64,000 nt of DNA, taken from contig NZ_AODK01000021.1 in the NCBI RefSeq assembly GCF_000525975.1, positions 30,539-94,538 on the forward strand, in the 5' to 3' direction. The notes below the pieces were generated by a model, which saw only the letters and a list, made by a program, of their open reading frames with translations, had not been told where the DNA came from and searched no databases. How positions within the stretch are numbered: position 1 is the stretch's first letter; each line of letters begins with the position of its first letter. This stretch comes from Listeria rocourtiae FSL F6-920 (GTDB taxonomy: Bacteria; Bacillota; Bacilli; Lactobacillales; Listeriaceae). Of this stretch, positions 1-11,391 are shown in pieces. Both the position numbers and the translations under genes were made by a program.

Positions 1-2
1 GC

Positions 3-867
3 ATGTTTAATATTAAAGAAATTCCAATTATCACAAATGTCAGTGATGCACTAAATCAAGTAGGTTATTCATATTATCAAGCTAATTTAGCCGGCACTAA
101 GCAAAGCGGAATGTATACTCTCAGTAGAGCACCCAAAAATGTAAGTACCAACATGGATTTAGATATTGACTCTGACAGTGTGCATTATGATTTAAGAGCA
201 AATGATGTGGCTCCAGAATATGTTGGAGAAAATGTATTTCACAATGACTCACCTATGGAACAAACTTATTCCACAACAACCTATTCTAAGGCAATAACTG
301 AAACAACGAGTACTACTACAACAAAAGGCTTTACAGTTGGCGGTGATGGAAAAAAAATTCTCAATACCACTAGTTTTTAGTGAAGGCTTAAATGCAATGG
401 CTCAATTTAACTCTTCTAAATCGGAAGCAACCACTAACTCGGTAGCCAGAACGCTCACAGTTCCACCGCAACAAGTTAAAGTACCGGCGCATAAAACCTA
501 TGTTGCTGTTGTTAATCTAGAAAGAAAAGTTTTTCGAGGTTCTCTCTCTTATAAAGCGATAGGAACAAATCTTAGAACAAATATTACAGCTACAGGCATG
601 TGGGTATCTTGGTATGGTAATCCTAGCACAAGAACTTTTAATTTCAATAATAGAACAGGTGATTTATGGAATAAAATATCTTTCTCCGAGCAAAATAAAG
701 TTCGAGGAATTACAATGAATTCAGGATCCAACTCAATAAAAATTGATGGCCAAGCTAATGTAGAAAGCGTCGTAGGTAGTAAATTGACTGTTCGTATTTA
801 TGATAAAGATACCCAGAAATTGATGAAAACCATGGAGTTACCGGTTATATCACGCGATAAAAGATAA
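3..867 (+). CDS. ETX/MTX2-family aerolysin-type pore-forming toxin (frameshifted; 5' end may be cut by window)
   Basis: Two reading frames join into one protein of about 287 residues if one A is removed from the A8 run at 350-357. The first frame (3-380) carries a Ser/Thr-rich stretch and the second (to 867) continues with a Val-Pro-Pro segment followed by beta-strand sequence. This is the layout of the aerolysin-fold ETX/MTX2 toxins (Clostridium epsilon toxin, Mtx2), where the Thr/Ser-rich insertion loop precedes the conserved VPP strand. No signal peptide is visible, but only two bases lie upstream, so the true N-terminus may be outside the window. The gene ends in a strong hairpin shared with the convergent wall protein. 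Family assignment is by pattern; the target cell is unknown. Confidence 0.6.
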
Positions 868-904
868 TATTCAATCACATTATTTTTTAGTCAAGTTTTA
901 AAAG

Positions 905-938
905 CGCGTAAAAAGCTTTCAATTAAGCTTTTTACGCG
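905..938. terminator. Bidirectional terminator between toxin and wall protein
   Basis: A perfect 14-bp inverted repeat (CGCGTAAAAAGCTT, loop of six, and its complement) lies between the convergent toxin gene and the surface-protein gene. T-rich sequence flanks it on both sides. Confidence 0.7.
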
Positions 939-958
939 TTATTCTTTCTAGCAATTTA

Positions 959-3902
959 CTATAATCTATTGAACTTGCGAATATACAAAGAAATCAAACT
1001 CATAATCATCAATAATGCTCCAAATCCTGTAGTCACTGAATTCGTGTCGTCTCCTGCTTTTGGGAGCTTAACCTTTTTTACTTTTACTGGATTATCTTGG
1101 GCTTGCCTTTCTAATAACTTTTCATCAGCAAACGCTATTGGATAGCTGCTTTTCTTATTTACAGGGATTAATTCTAAAGCCTGGCTTTTTTGAAATTTTA
1201 TTGGATTATTTGGGGCATTTTCAACATTGGTACTACTATTCTCATTTCCGTTACTTCCTTCATAAGGTGTGGAGGGGTCTTTAATAATAGCTTTTGTTTT
1301 ATCTTTCTTATAATGGTACGTAACTTGTTGTGCTTGGTCGGTATATGTTCCGGTAATGCTGTTTCCCTCTTGTATCTGGCCATTTAAATCTCCTACTTGA
1401 AGTGTATACCCTGGTATATTTTTTGCACTACTCTTAAAAGAATCCCCAAAAATGGCGTCTTCACCTAATATTTCTTCTTGACTTATCATTTCTTGGGAAT
1501 CGTCGTCAATATATTGCACAGATACCGGTGCAGCTTTCTTCCAATCATATCTATAGATAACAGTTTGTTCATTCGTATCGTCGAATTGGCCGACTCCTTC
1601 AGAAACTTGGATACCATTTAGCGTAATCTCTTTCAAGTTATACCCTGTAAATGATTTTATATTTGTTTCAAAAGCATCGCCCCATTTTGTTTCATCTCCA
1701 CCTAACTCTTCTTTCGCTAGCGCTTTACCATCCATATCTTGATAGATAACATGTACTGGTTTAGCTTTGGTTTTAGTGTAGGAGTAATAAACTTTGATTA
1801 TTTGATTAGGCAGAGGATATGTTCCTTTAGCATTGTTAGGCGTGTCTACTAATTCATAACGATTAATTTTTTTAGGTTCAAAATCATAGTCTTGTCCCAC
1901 TCCGCCACTTTTAATGTCCACAGAGCTTATTTCCTCTTTTGTATCCTTGTCGATATAGTGGAGTTCGACTGTACCACCAACATCAGGTTCATATAGGTAT
2001 TTTACTTCGCTACTCGTATCGCCAAAAGTTCCCGATATATTATCTGGTATATTCACCAAATGATAACCCTTTATGAATTGAGGGATTGTTGCATAGTGCT
2101 CATCGTACCTCCCCGTTAAGATTTCTGCTGGCGCAATTTCTTTTTGGCTATTTTTGTCTATAAAGCGAACGTTCACTTGACCTGGGGCATTATCTTTTTC
2201 TAAGGAGTAAATCAGTTCACTTGAATAGTCAATGTCTTTGCTATCGGAAAACCTCCCACTTTGCTCGCCTTGAATATCTTTAAGCGTAAAGTGACTCCCT
2301 TTTAGTTTCGTCAAAATAGCTTGAACCGCTTTGTTTTTTTCCGATGCGTCAAATAGCTCATCATGCTTTCCGTACATTAAGTAGCTTTCATGTATGATTC
2401 TACCCTTATCGTCTTGGAAACGCGCAATGACAGGTTTACCATCATTCTTCTCATAAACAAATGTGATTTCTTGTTGTTTATCTGTTATTTGACCACTAAT
2501 TGCATCTTTTTTTTGTCGATAATGTTGTATATTAATGGCCATCTCTTTAAAACTGGAACCATAGTCTAATCCGGTTAACTTCTTATCTTCATGAATTGTT
2601 TTGCCTTCTTCATCAACGTAATGAATAACTACTGGAGCGCCTTTCGAAACTTTATAATGATAAACAATTTCTTGGTTGTTATCAGTCAAATATCCTTCCT
2701 TCTTCTCACTACTATCTACAAGTGTATAAAAAGGAATTTCTTCTCTAGGAGTAACAGTGTACTTATCCCCCCATTTTCCAGATATGATTTTATTATCGAC
2801 TCCTGGGATAGGAGTTCCGTTTTGATCTACGTATTTTACAGTCAATGGCTTTGCCTGCTTTAGTTTGTAATTAAATGATTTTTGTTGCGGTTTCTCATCT
2901 AGTTTTAGTTCCATCTCATCTTTGCCATCTATTGTCTCATAATGTGTAATCGTTTTTGCCTTCGCCGTTATCGTCTCACCATATTTACCCTTTAGAATAT
3001 CCGGCGCGGGAGTTCCAAAAGCTTCTCGTTGCTTGTCATTTAAAGAGGATTCTGTGTTAACATGATTTATTGTTGCATTTCCGCCTGGCTCTCTTTCAAA
3101 TCGATACTCTGCATTAGCCTCCTCATTTCGATAGCTTCCTGTTGTATTTTTTTCGCTAACATATTGGTAGTGTTGATTTTTGATATATTCTTTTTTCGCT
3201 ATGTAGTCTTTCTGCACATCTTGAGTATAAGAATTACCAATTTTACCTTTCAATATACTTTCATTCATTATCGTTTTGCCTGTATCCACATCGACATAGG
3301 AAACCTTAACTGCTCCTTCTTCGTTATCTTTTGTGACATGCACTCTGATAGATATTGGTGTGTCTAATACATCTTGAGAATATAAGGTTTGCTCGGAGCT
3401 TCCCCAAAAAACTTCTCGTTCCAGTGTGTGGAATACTGTATAGACGCTACGAACCTCAAGCAAAAAGCTGGTATCGATTTTTTTATTCGTTTTAGCAGTA
3501 ATCGATATAGAGCTTGGGTCTGTGTTAGTAGTTCCATTACCCGGACGTTTGTAGTCAATCGACAACAGGCTATTATCAACTCCTACTGTGGAATAGATAG
3601 GATTCATACTAATCACATAAGCTTCTTTTTTCCAAGTAGGTCCTCCTTCGCTATACTTTGTTGATTCGCCTGTCTTATAAGAAAATTTATTAGTTAATGG
3701 TGTGTCGACTGTATTAATTCTCTGTTCAGCATTATTTTGAAAAATTTGCTTCAAATTTTTCGTTAATTCTGCTTTTGATTCATTTTTCGCTGCCTCGATT
3801 CTCTGCTCTATAGCGGCATAGGCTATTTTGGGATCTAGAACAAATGTGAAGAATGGGAGAATCAAAATCACGACAACAAAAATTTTTTAGAAACTGCTTC
3901 AT
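959..3902 (-). CDS. MucBP-repeat cell-wall-anchored surface protein (frameshifted in signal peptide)
   Basis: A large surface protein (about 980 aa) with some eight or nine tandem MucBP-type repeats, each beginning with a pattern like V-x-Y-x-D-x-x-G/T and ending in a Y-x-Y/Y-x-Y-E strand. The C-terminus has a sorting signal LPKAGD, a hydrophobic helix and a basic tail (RKFNRL), so sortase anchoring to peptidoglycan is expected. The continuous frame opens only at a GTG at 3871. A much better start is the ATG at 3902 behind GGAGG; it reads a classical signal peptide (MKQFLK then a hydrophobic core and AYA cleavage site) if one base is removed from the A/T run at 3878-3888. MucBP proteins in Listeria are thought to bind mucus or host glycoproteins. 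The Ala in LPKAG in place of Thr is unusual. Confidence 0.85.
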
Positions 3903-4182
3903 CTCAAACCTCCAATTATTTTTTATATCTAGTTTATAATTTAATGTAAAATTAGGAATAATAACACTATTTCTAGTTTCACTGCCATATTATATTATTA
4001 CCATCAATAAGAGCGACACAAGGTAAGTTGCCCCAGACAGATATACTTAATAATATTTTAAATCCAGTGATTATTTTCTTATTCCACTCTATTATGTTAA
4101 CATTAGTACATAAATTTTTGTATGTACAATTTGTATTTAGCGCTAGATATTAATTGTGAATAACAACGAAGGAGGTATTAAT
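3903..4182. promoter_or_regulatory. Divergent intergenic region, wall protein / Mga-type regulator
   Basis: A 280-bp AT-rich region between divergent genes. It must hold both promoters. A good ribosome binding site (AAGGAGG) lies at its right end before the TTG start at 4183, and GGAGG lies at its left end before 3902. I could not assign a specific regulator site. Confidence 0.4.
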
Positions 4183-5662
4183 TTGATTCCAAGCTATTTG
4201 CAAAAAGAACTAAATATTTTATTCTTTATAATTAAAAAAAAAGGATACATCACTAAGAGAAATTTCTTCATATTTAGGTATCTCTATCCAGACCGTAAAA
4301 TCAAATATACTTAGAATTAATCAATCTTTTGAGCAGTATCTGGATATCAAAGATTTTATTACATCAGATAATACTGGGACTATTCGTGTAAATCAGCAAT
4401 ATGAGAAAAAAAGCCGTAGAATGTTCTTATATTTTGAAACTAAAACTGCTAAAACTGGTCGCCGTGTTCAATTATACTGTTTTACTTACAACCAGACCTG
4501 CAATCATGAAGCAAGAAGTGCTCGATGCATTATTTATTTCAGAGAGCTATCTCACCAAATTAACATACAAATTAAACACATTTTTGAAACCATATCATAT
4601 TAAAGTAAAACTCTCCGACAACCGCATTTCCCTTGAAGGTAATGAAATATTTATCAGGCTTTTTTCCTACATATTTTTACAAGACTCATTTCAAGATTTG
4701 GAATGGCCTTTCTCCACCATAAGTATAGATGAAATGAAATCCACTCTTCCTCAAGAAGCGCTACCAACACCTCATAATAAATCGAATACGAAAGAAAGAT
4801 CTTTGTATATTCTCTATGCAGTTCTGTATACTAGAGTAGAAGGACACAACTTTATTAAAGAACTCAACTCTCCTGAGACGCTATCATTCTTTGACCTTTT
4901 CCAAGATAACGTTGATATTGCGCTAATTTTTCATGAAAATAGATTTTGTAACCTAAGTGAAATTAACAAAAAAAACGAAATAATGGTTTTCAATTTTTTT
5001 TTCTAGACTGTTTCTTTCAGATACGATCCAAAGAGAGCAAGAAATCCAACTAGGAGAAATTTTTTCAATTCAAAAGCATCCTTACTGCACACTTTCAAAA
5101 GAAATTTATACTCGCTTTTCTAGGTTAACTTCCTTGGCTTTACCAAAAAAGAAAGAGTATATTTATATCTACTATTTATCGCTTATACTTTCTTTATGTC
5201 ATTTAATCGGTGATGCCTTCCATAGCTTTGTTGAACTATACATCCCGAAGCTCACCGTTTATTTGCCAAAGAATGATAGTTTAGCTGATGCGATAAAAGA
5301 ACAACTTGCTCCCATCATTGAAGATGAGATTCATTTGGAAATGATATGTAATTTTCTGCATTCGTTATTTAATGCCGAAAAAAAAACCTAAAATCTATAT
5401 TTATTTACAGATGACCAAAGATTTTACAGCTATGTATGTTATTGAAAATCGCTTATATGCGCTATACAATAATAACAATATTTCGATTACTAGTGATTAT
5501 TCAAAAGCAGATATTGTAGTAACCGATACACTTGAAAAAGCAAAGCCAAATAAGCAAGTATTTTACTTGGATTCTACCAGAAACATGGAAAGGTGGGCCG
5601 AACTAACTACTGTTATACAAAACAAATTCCGCAAGAAAATAAACATGGAAAATGGCTGGTGA
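4183..5662 (+). CDS. Mga/AtxA-type transcriptional regulator (four homopolymer frameshifts)
   Basis: Five frame segments join into one protein of about 492 aa if one base is removed from each of four runs: A9 at 4234-4242, A7 at 4406-4412, T9 at 4984-4992 and A9 at 5378-5386. The restored N-terminus has a helix-turn-helix (residues about 15-45, with REISSYLGISIQTVKSNI). A second Mga-type HTH follows (ALFISESYLTKLTYKLN), then a PRD-like helical region and a C-terminal EIIB-like domain (VTDTLEKAK). This is the architecture of Mga, AtxA and related virulence regulators. Start is TTG at 4183, seven bases after AAGGAGG. Its divergent position next to the MucBP wall protein suggests it controls that gene. 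All four lesions have the same sign. Confidence 0.7.
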
Positions 5663-5701
5663 TTGATCCATGTTTAGCAAATATACAAAACAAATGAAGA
5701 G

Positions 5702-5747
5702 GACTAGCAGGTAAGCCCATGTATAATAATGGCTTTACTTGCTAGTC
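5702..5747. terminator. Hairpin downstream of the Mga-type regulator
   Basis: An inverted repeat pairs GACTAGCAGGTAAGCC with a right arm differing by one mismatch and one bulge, enclosing a loop of about 12 bases, 40 bp after the regulator's stop. There is no long T run, so it may be a weak or protein-assisted terminator. The rest of 5663-6061 shows nothing convincing; a 78-codon open frame there starts inside this hairpin and has no ribosome binding site. Confidence 0.5.
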
Positions 5748-6061
5748 TGTATAAAAATGAATATACTTCTCACCTACTCACACTATATACGCACAAGTCA
5801 CGAGAAAAAATAAACAGCTTTTCCACTTTCAAAATTCACCAGTATGAGGCATGTGCTCGCTATAAATGCATAAAGAAAATCATTTTGAAACGCCTTATCA
5901 TCCTGTTAGTGTATCCCTATATTAAACAACGAATCCGAAGATATCACTGCATGACTGTTTTATAAAACGAACTTTACTGAAATTTAAAGCTCACATAAAA
6001 ACGCGTCAAGATTTATTCTAAAACAATATTCATTATGTCACTTTTTCATGGTATTCAGCTT

Positions 6062-6268
6062 TCATCTACCTTTATTCTGCTTATCAATTTTTCTATTTTG
6101 CCATCTCATCCACGCAGTAATTGGAGCGCATACACAAAATAACAATATTTGTATTACATTTGTAGCCGTCTCGCCTATGAATGGACTGATTCGTGATGTT
6201 ACTATGATGCCTAAAAAGAAAATTAAAGAATAGATAAAAAAATCATATTTTTTACGTGGTTTCGTCAT
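6062..6268 (-). CDS. Small two-helix membrane protein, unknown
   Basis: About 68 aa, starting MTKPRKKYDF. Two hydrophobic helices are separated by a short loop, and the C-terminus is basic and hydrophilic (RWQNRKIDKQNKGR). The start chosen is the ATG directly behind AAGGAGATACT; five more codons are open upstream but have no ribosome binding site. It is the last gene of a minus-strand run of small genes. I do not recognise the family. Confidence 0.55.
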   Translation of the reverse strand: MTKPRKKYDFFIYSLIFFLGIIVTSRISPFIGETATNVIQILLFCVCAPITAWMRWQNRKIDKQNKGR

Positions 6269-6309
6269 AGTATCTCCTTTCATTTCAACTTGTAGTTATG
6301 TTTATTAAA

Positions 6310-6486
6310 CTATTTACTCTTTTTAGCACGTATCAATTGAAAAAATAACCAAAATGATCCAGATGCAGCAATCACGCTACCCGATATTGATATGTAATTA
6401 TTTTTCGTTAAAGCGCCTGCTACCTGAACAATACAACCAGCAACCAACATAATAGTAAATATAACCAATATTTTATTCTGTTCCAT
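6310..6486 (-). CDS. Small membrane protein, unknown, coupled to upstream gene
   Basis: A 58-aa protein (MEQNKILVIF...) with two hydrophobic stretches and a lysine-rich end (RAKKSK). The ATG overlaps the stop of the 220-aa gene upstream by one base (TAATG), so translation is probably coupled. The ribosome binding site (AAAGGGAA) lies inside the preceding gene. The size and topology resemble membrane immunity or toxin peptides, but there is no recognisable motif. Confidence 0.5.
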   Translation of the reverse strand: MEQNKILVIFTIMLVAGCIVQVAGALTKNNYISISGSVIAASGSFWLFFQLIRAKKSK

Positions 6487-7148
6487 TATAAATTCCCTTT
6501 CTGTGCTAAATTAACAGCTACCTCACATACAGCCCTTCCACCGCGCAGATGCTTTCCAAAAATTTTTTTCGATCGTTCATCCTCTGCCAAACACGAGATA
6601 TATAAATCCGTTATAAATAAAATCAGCTTTAAATCGCAAAGGTAGATCGTGACCTCTGTTTTGTCTCGTAAAGCTTTTTTCAAGAGCATTAATAAATCGA
6701 TTTGCTTTTCTTTGCTTCTTCCTTTACGACCTAGATTGTTTAAAACTATCTTTGCTAAGCTACTCTTATGTTTCGCTAAATATACATTTCCCATCTCCCC
6801 TGTTGGAATCTTAACAACATTGGCTCCATGATTTCGCTCTAAATCTTCACTTTCAATATATAAATCATGACTATAGCCCATTATCTTAAGTACCACTTTT
6901 AAAAATCGCATTTCATACTTCCTATGCTCTCTTATATGATTGCTGCTACCATCCCTATAATAAATATTAAAATAGCTGTCATAAATATACGTATTCATCA
7001 TCGGCTTTGGCAGGAAATCTATATCAAATGTTAATTCTGTATTTTCTTCAAAAACCTCCAATAAAGCCATCTCATCGTCTGTACCTATTCTATCAATACC
7101 TTTAACATTGTCAAATTTCTTAAAAATTTCTTTTTTTAAATCGAACAC
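6486..7148 (-). CDS. Hypothetical protein, 220 aa, unknown function
   Basis: Starts GTG-TTC-GAT behind AGAGGGG. The protein is soluble, mixed alpha/beta and basic in its C-terminal half (LGRKGRSKEKQ), with a hydrophobic segment near residues 170-185 (ICDLKLILFITDLYI-like). It is the largest gene of the small-protein island and sits directly after a 39-codon reading frame. Context with a SUKH-family protein suggests an immunity or toxin-related role; the sequence itself gives no family. Confidence 0.55.
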   Translation of the reverse strand: MFDLKKEIFKKFDNVKGIDRIGTDDEMALLEVFEENTELTFDIDFLPKPMMNTYIYDSYFNIYYRDGSSNHIREHRKYEMRFLKVVLKIMGYSHDLYIESEDLERNHGANVVKIPTGEMGNVYLAKHKSSLAKIVLNNLGRKGRSKEKQIDLLMLLKKALRDKTEVTIYLCDLKLILFITDLYISCLAEDERSKKIFGKHLRGGRAVCEVAVNLAQKGNL

Positions 7149-7164
7149 TTTTACCCCTCTTAAC

Positions 7165-7284
7165 TTAGTTAAAATTTTCAGCTACATAGTCCAGCCATGT
7201 ATACCGAGAAGTATACGATTTTTCAAATGCTTGGTTTTGGAACACTTGACCTGCTGTTCTTCTTATTTTTTTTATATAATTCAT
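7165..7284 (-). CDS. Short open frame, 39 aa, possible gene remnant or small protein
   Basis: ATG at 7284 lies behind GGGAGAAAGAC. The peptide begins MNYIKKIRRT and ends LDYVAENFN, 16 bp before the next gene. The composition looks like a real protein C-terminus. An A8 run sits at codons 4-6, in a sequence with frequent errors in such runs, so the true frame may differ. It may be what remains of a longer gene. Confidence 0.3.
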   Translation of the reverse strand: MNYIKKIRRTAGQVFQNQAFEKSYTSRYTWLDYVAENFN

Positions 7285-7451
7285 GTCTTTCTCCCACTCT
7301 GACCCAAGTTATGCATATTTCCCAAATCTCATGCTACACTTAGTCTATCTATAATCCTACAACAGGCGCTCTATTAAATGTGGATTTTTAGCACGTATAT
7401 ATGAAATTTATGTATAAACATAACATTATTCATACGGGACTACCTTTATTT

Positions 7452-7736
7452 TTATACTGACTCCATCCACTCCCAAATATACATACTATACATGACTAAT
7501 GGGATGCTAAAAAACATTATTATATTCGCTACCACTAGAACCCTTGATTTAATTGCCATGGCAAAACAAAAGCCTAGCACAGATAATGGAATACTTATAA
7601 TAAATAGCAATAGTAATAATGATGTTGTTGATACCAAATCTTGAAAAACCGTATTGGGTAAATAAGAAAATATACTTAAAAATACACAACTTGCTGACAT
7701 TATCTTCAATGTCTTTTTACTTCTCTTATTCATCAT
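7452..7736 (-). CDS. Small membrane protein, unknown
   Basis: About 94 aa from a tandem ATG-ATG at 7736/7733 (MMNKRSKKTLKIM). Three predicted transmembrane helices follow a basic N-terminus, and the C-terminus ends YIWEWMESV. Sixteen more codons are open upstream but lack a ribosome binding site. It lies between the SUKH-family gene and the 220-aa gene in the same orientation, again a pattern of short membrane proteins next to immunity-type genes. Confidence 0.5.
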   Translation of the reverse strand: MMNKRSKKTLKIMSASCVFLSIFSYLPNTVFQDLVSTTSLLLLLFIISIPLSVLGFCFAMAIKSRVLVVANIIMFFSIPLVMYSMYIWEWMESV

Positions 7737-7788
7737 TACACCCCTATTACACTCATTTCTCGTAAAATTGCATGGCCCCGCCACTTAA

Positions 7789-8583
7789 CTACCCCTTATC
7801 AGCTAGATATTCTTCTATCATTTCTTTGTACATTTTAAAATCTAAATCCTCTTCTTTGCTTAATAAGGATAGGCAGAGATCTATCAATGATTGGTTTGTT
7901 ATTGTCTCATTTTCTATCTCTGATCTCATTGCGTTCGCAACTGTAAGCTTCTGATGTTCTGTTCCTTCATCGAAAACTTTAGCGAAGGCCTTATATAATA
8001 AGTTGTCCTCTTTTACCATAGAAAAATCTTGAATCCACGTGTAGACACCATCAGCTACTTCATTAATATTTGTTGAGCTAGCCCATGCTCTTATTTCTTC
8101 ATGAGTGGGAATATAAATATCATTAGATTCTTCATCATCGTCTTCCACAATAAACATTAAGTCCATCAAGCTATCAAAGTCATCACAAATTTTGTGCATA
8201 TCACCGTGTTCTGTATCTATATATGTAATTTCAGGTGATGACGAATCCTTTCCATAATCCAATGCGATAAAAGAATGCCCATCTCCAGCGATTAGAATGA
8301 TATTATCTTTCGTAATTTCCCACTCTTCTTTAAGATATTCTGTGTCCATGATACCCCTACCTGGCTCAATTCCGTATAACGAGTCAAGTAAGATAAAGCC
8401 TTCACCATCATCATTAACAAAATCAACATGAACGGCATTCGTTTTTAGGTAACCACCATTTTGTTTTTTTAATACCTCAAGATAGCTTTTAGGTAAGGTA
8501 ACACCAAATGTTTCTTCTGCTAATTCGATATTTTTTTGCGTCAATCGAGCTGGCTTGTCACTATCTTTTTCCCAAATACTCAT
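7789..8583 (-). CDS. SMI1/KNR4 (SUKH) family protein
   Basis: About 264 aa. The N-terminal 150 residues show the SUKH pattern: ETFGVTLPKSYLEVLKKQNGGYL near the start, a central strand with a G-D-G-H-S-F-I-A-L-D segment, and an acidic stretch with YIDTEHGDMHKICDDFDSLM. The C-terminal third (from about residue 165) is a helical acidic extension. SUKH proteins are commonly immunity proteins against polymorphic nuclease or deaminase toxins. A GTG three codons upstream (8592) is an alternative start. No cognate toxin is visible in the window, so it may be an orphan immunity gene. Confidence 0.8.
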   Translation of the reverse strand: MSIWEKDSDKPARLTQKNIELAEETFGVTLPKSYLEVLKKQNGGYLKTNAVHVDFVNDDGEGFILLDSLYGIEPGRGIMDTEYLKEEWEITKDNIILIAGDGHSFIALDYGKDSSSPEITYIDTEHGDMHKICDDFDSLMDLMFIVEDDDEESNDIYIPTHEEIRAWASSTNINEVADGVYTWIQDFSMVKEDNLLYKAFAKVFDEGTEHQKLTVANAMRSEIENETITNQSLIDLCLSLLSKEEDLDFKMYKEMIEEYLADKG

Positions 8584-8681
8584 ATTCTTCACTACCTTCT
8601 TGGTTTATTTTGTACACTAAATAGACTTACTGCTTTTGACTCTATGTGTCTACTCTAGCATTGTCCTCCAATCAATAACAG

Positions 8682-8909
8682 CTACTCTGCATCATTAACT
8701 ATATCAATTAAATCTTCTATTTCTAAACCATATTTATTTGGTTCATCATCATCCAAACCATAATTTGTAAAAACCGTAAGAAGAATATCTAAAATTTTCT
8801 CGATGCTTTCAGGTTTAAGGTTGTCTACGCCATTCATCTCTATCTCATTGATATATTTTGGGTACCCTTTGAGCAACTCATACAATAGATCTCTTTGCTT
8901 TAACTTCAT
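8682..8909 (-). CDS. Small acidic hypothetical protein, 75 aa
   Basis: ATG at 8909 behind AGGTAGGAATA. The protein is helical and very acidic at its C-terminus (DDDEPNKYGLEIEDLIDIVNDAE). It resembles small acidic immunity proteins in style but matches no family that I recognise. It lies immediately upstream of the SUKH gene on the same strand. Confidence 0.5.
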   Translation of the reverse strand: MKLKQRDLLYELLKGYPKYINEIEMNGVDNLKPESIEKILDILLTVFTNYGLDDDEPNKYGLEIEDLIDIVNDAE

Positions 8910-9109
8910 TATTCCTACCTCACTCTCTTAATCCTAGTATCCCTTTTTCGGCGAGCCATAGAAAGAGCACCACTCTTCTAGCACGTCCTTTCTTCGCTAT
9001 TTAGAATTATTGCTTGATTGACATTTATATACTTAGATAGAAAAAGCTATATATAAAGAAGGTCATATATGTCGCTAGCGTTATAAGATAAATAATGATA
9101 GCAACCACA

Positions 9110-9221
9110 TTATAAAAAAGAGATGTGCTTTTTTACCTTTTTCATATATATAAATAATAGCAGCGTAATTAAAAACACCACCATCATTACACTAAAGAAA
9201 AAATAATAAATTATTATCCAT
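9110..9221 (-). CDS. Possible 36-aa membrane peptide (frameshifted)
   Basis: ATG at 9221 behind GAGGAGATAGC. As written it stops after nine codons. Removing one base from the A6 run at 9198-9203 gives a 36-residue peptide with one strong hydrophobic helix and a basic tail (MKKVKKHISFL). The ribosome binding site, the helix-plus-lysine design and the fact that the required correction matches the others in this window favour a real small gene. Confidence 0.35.
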
Positions 9222-9269
9222 GCTATCTCCTCTCAATCAAACTAACCGAGCCCTTCTAAAAAAACACTA

Positions 9270-9423
9270 TGTGAGAAATAGTAGACTTCCCACAACATAA
9301 ATACCTGTGAACATGGATATGCCTTGAAATATTGTGGTCATTCTTAAATTTAATTAGAAATGGTGTCAGTACAAAAATTAAAAATACTACTAAGTTTATA
9401 CCAAAATCTAAAACAATATTCAT
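9270..9423 (-). CDS. Possible small membrane peptide
   Basis: ATG at 9423 behind GGAGGATAGG opens a short frame beginning MNIVLDFGINLVVFLIF, a membrane helix. As written it continues into non-hydrophobic sequence. A one-base shift near codon 22 would instead give a second helix (GIYVVGSLLFLT) and a stop at about 9270. Only the ribosome binding site and the first helix are solid. Confidence 0.3.
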
Positions 9424-11279
<1,856 letters not shown>

Positions 11280-11291
11280 AGTAAGGAAATT

Positions 11292-11330
11292 AAGTTTGCG
11301 AGACGTACCCCAAATACGTTTCGCGAGCTT
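11292..11330 (+). other. Intercistronic hairpin between bgl gene and EIIC gene
   Basis: A 16-bp stem with three G-T pairs and a seven-base loop occupies most of the gap after the glucosidase stop. No T tract follows. It could stabilise the upstream transcript end or be a processing site, giving unequal expression of the two cistrons. Confidence 0.45.
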
Positions 11331-11347
11331 GGTTTATTATAATTAAA

Positions 11348-11361
11348 AGAAAGCGTTAACA
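11348..11361 (+). promoter_or_regulatory. Second cre-like site, upstream of EIIC gene
   Basis: AGAAAGCGTTAACA fits TGWAANCGNTNWCA except for the first base. It lies 31 bp before the EIIC start, inside a short AAAGCG...CGCTTT inverted repeat. Confidence 0.4.
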
Positions 11362-11391
11362 AGCGCTTTTTCAAAAATGGGGGTACTTATT

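Noticed and set aside
549..731. Antisense 60-codon frame within the toxin gene
   Set aside because: It is the complement of conserved coding sequence of the toxin and has no independent signals.
4421..4603. 60-codon frame in the Mga-type gene
   Set aside because: Alternative frame of the same region; the other frame carries the Mga helix-turn-helix sequence.
5729..5965. 78-codon frame downstream of the Mga-type regulator
   Set aside because: It starts inside a hairpin, has no ribosome binding site and its composition does not look like a protein.
6048..6233. Plus-strand frame opposite the 68-aa membrane protein
   Set aside because: No ribosome binding site, and it mirrors the better supported minus-strand gene.
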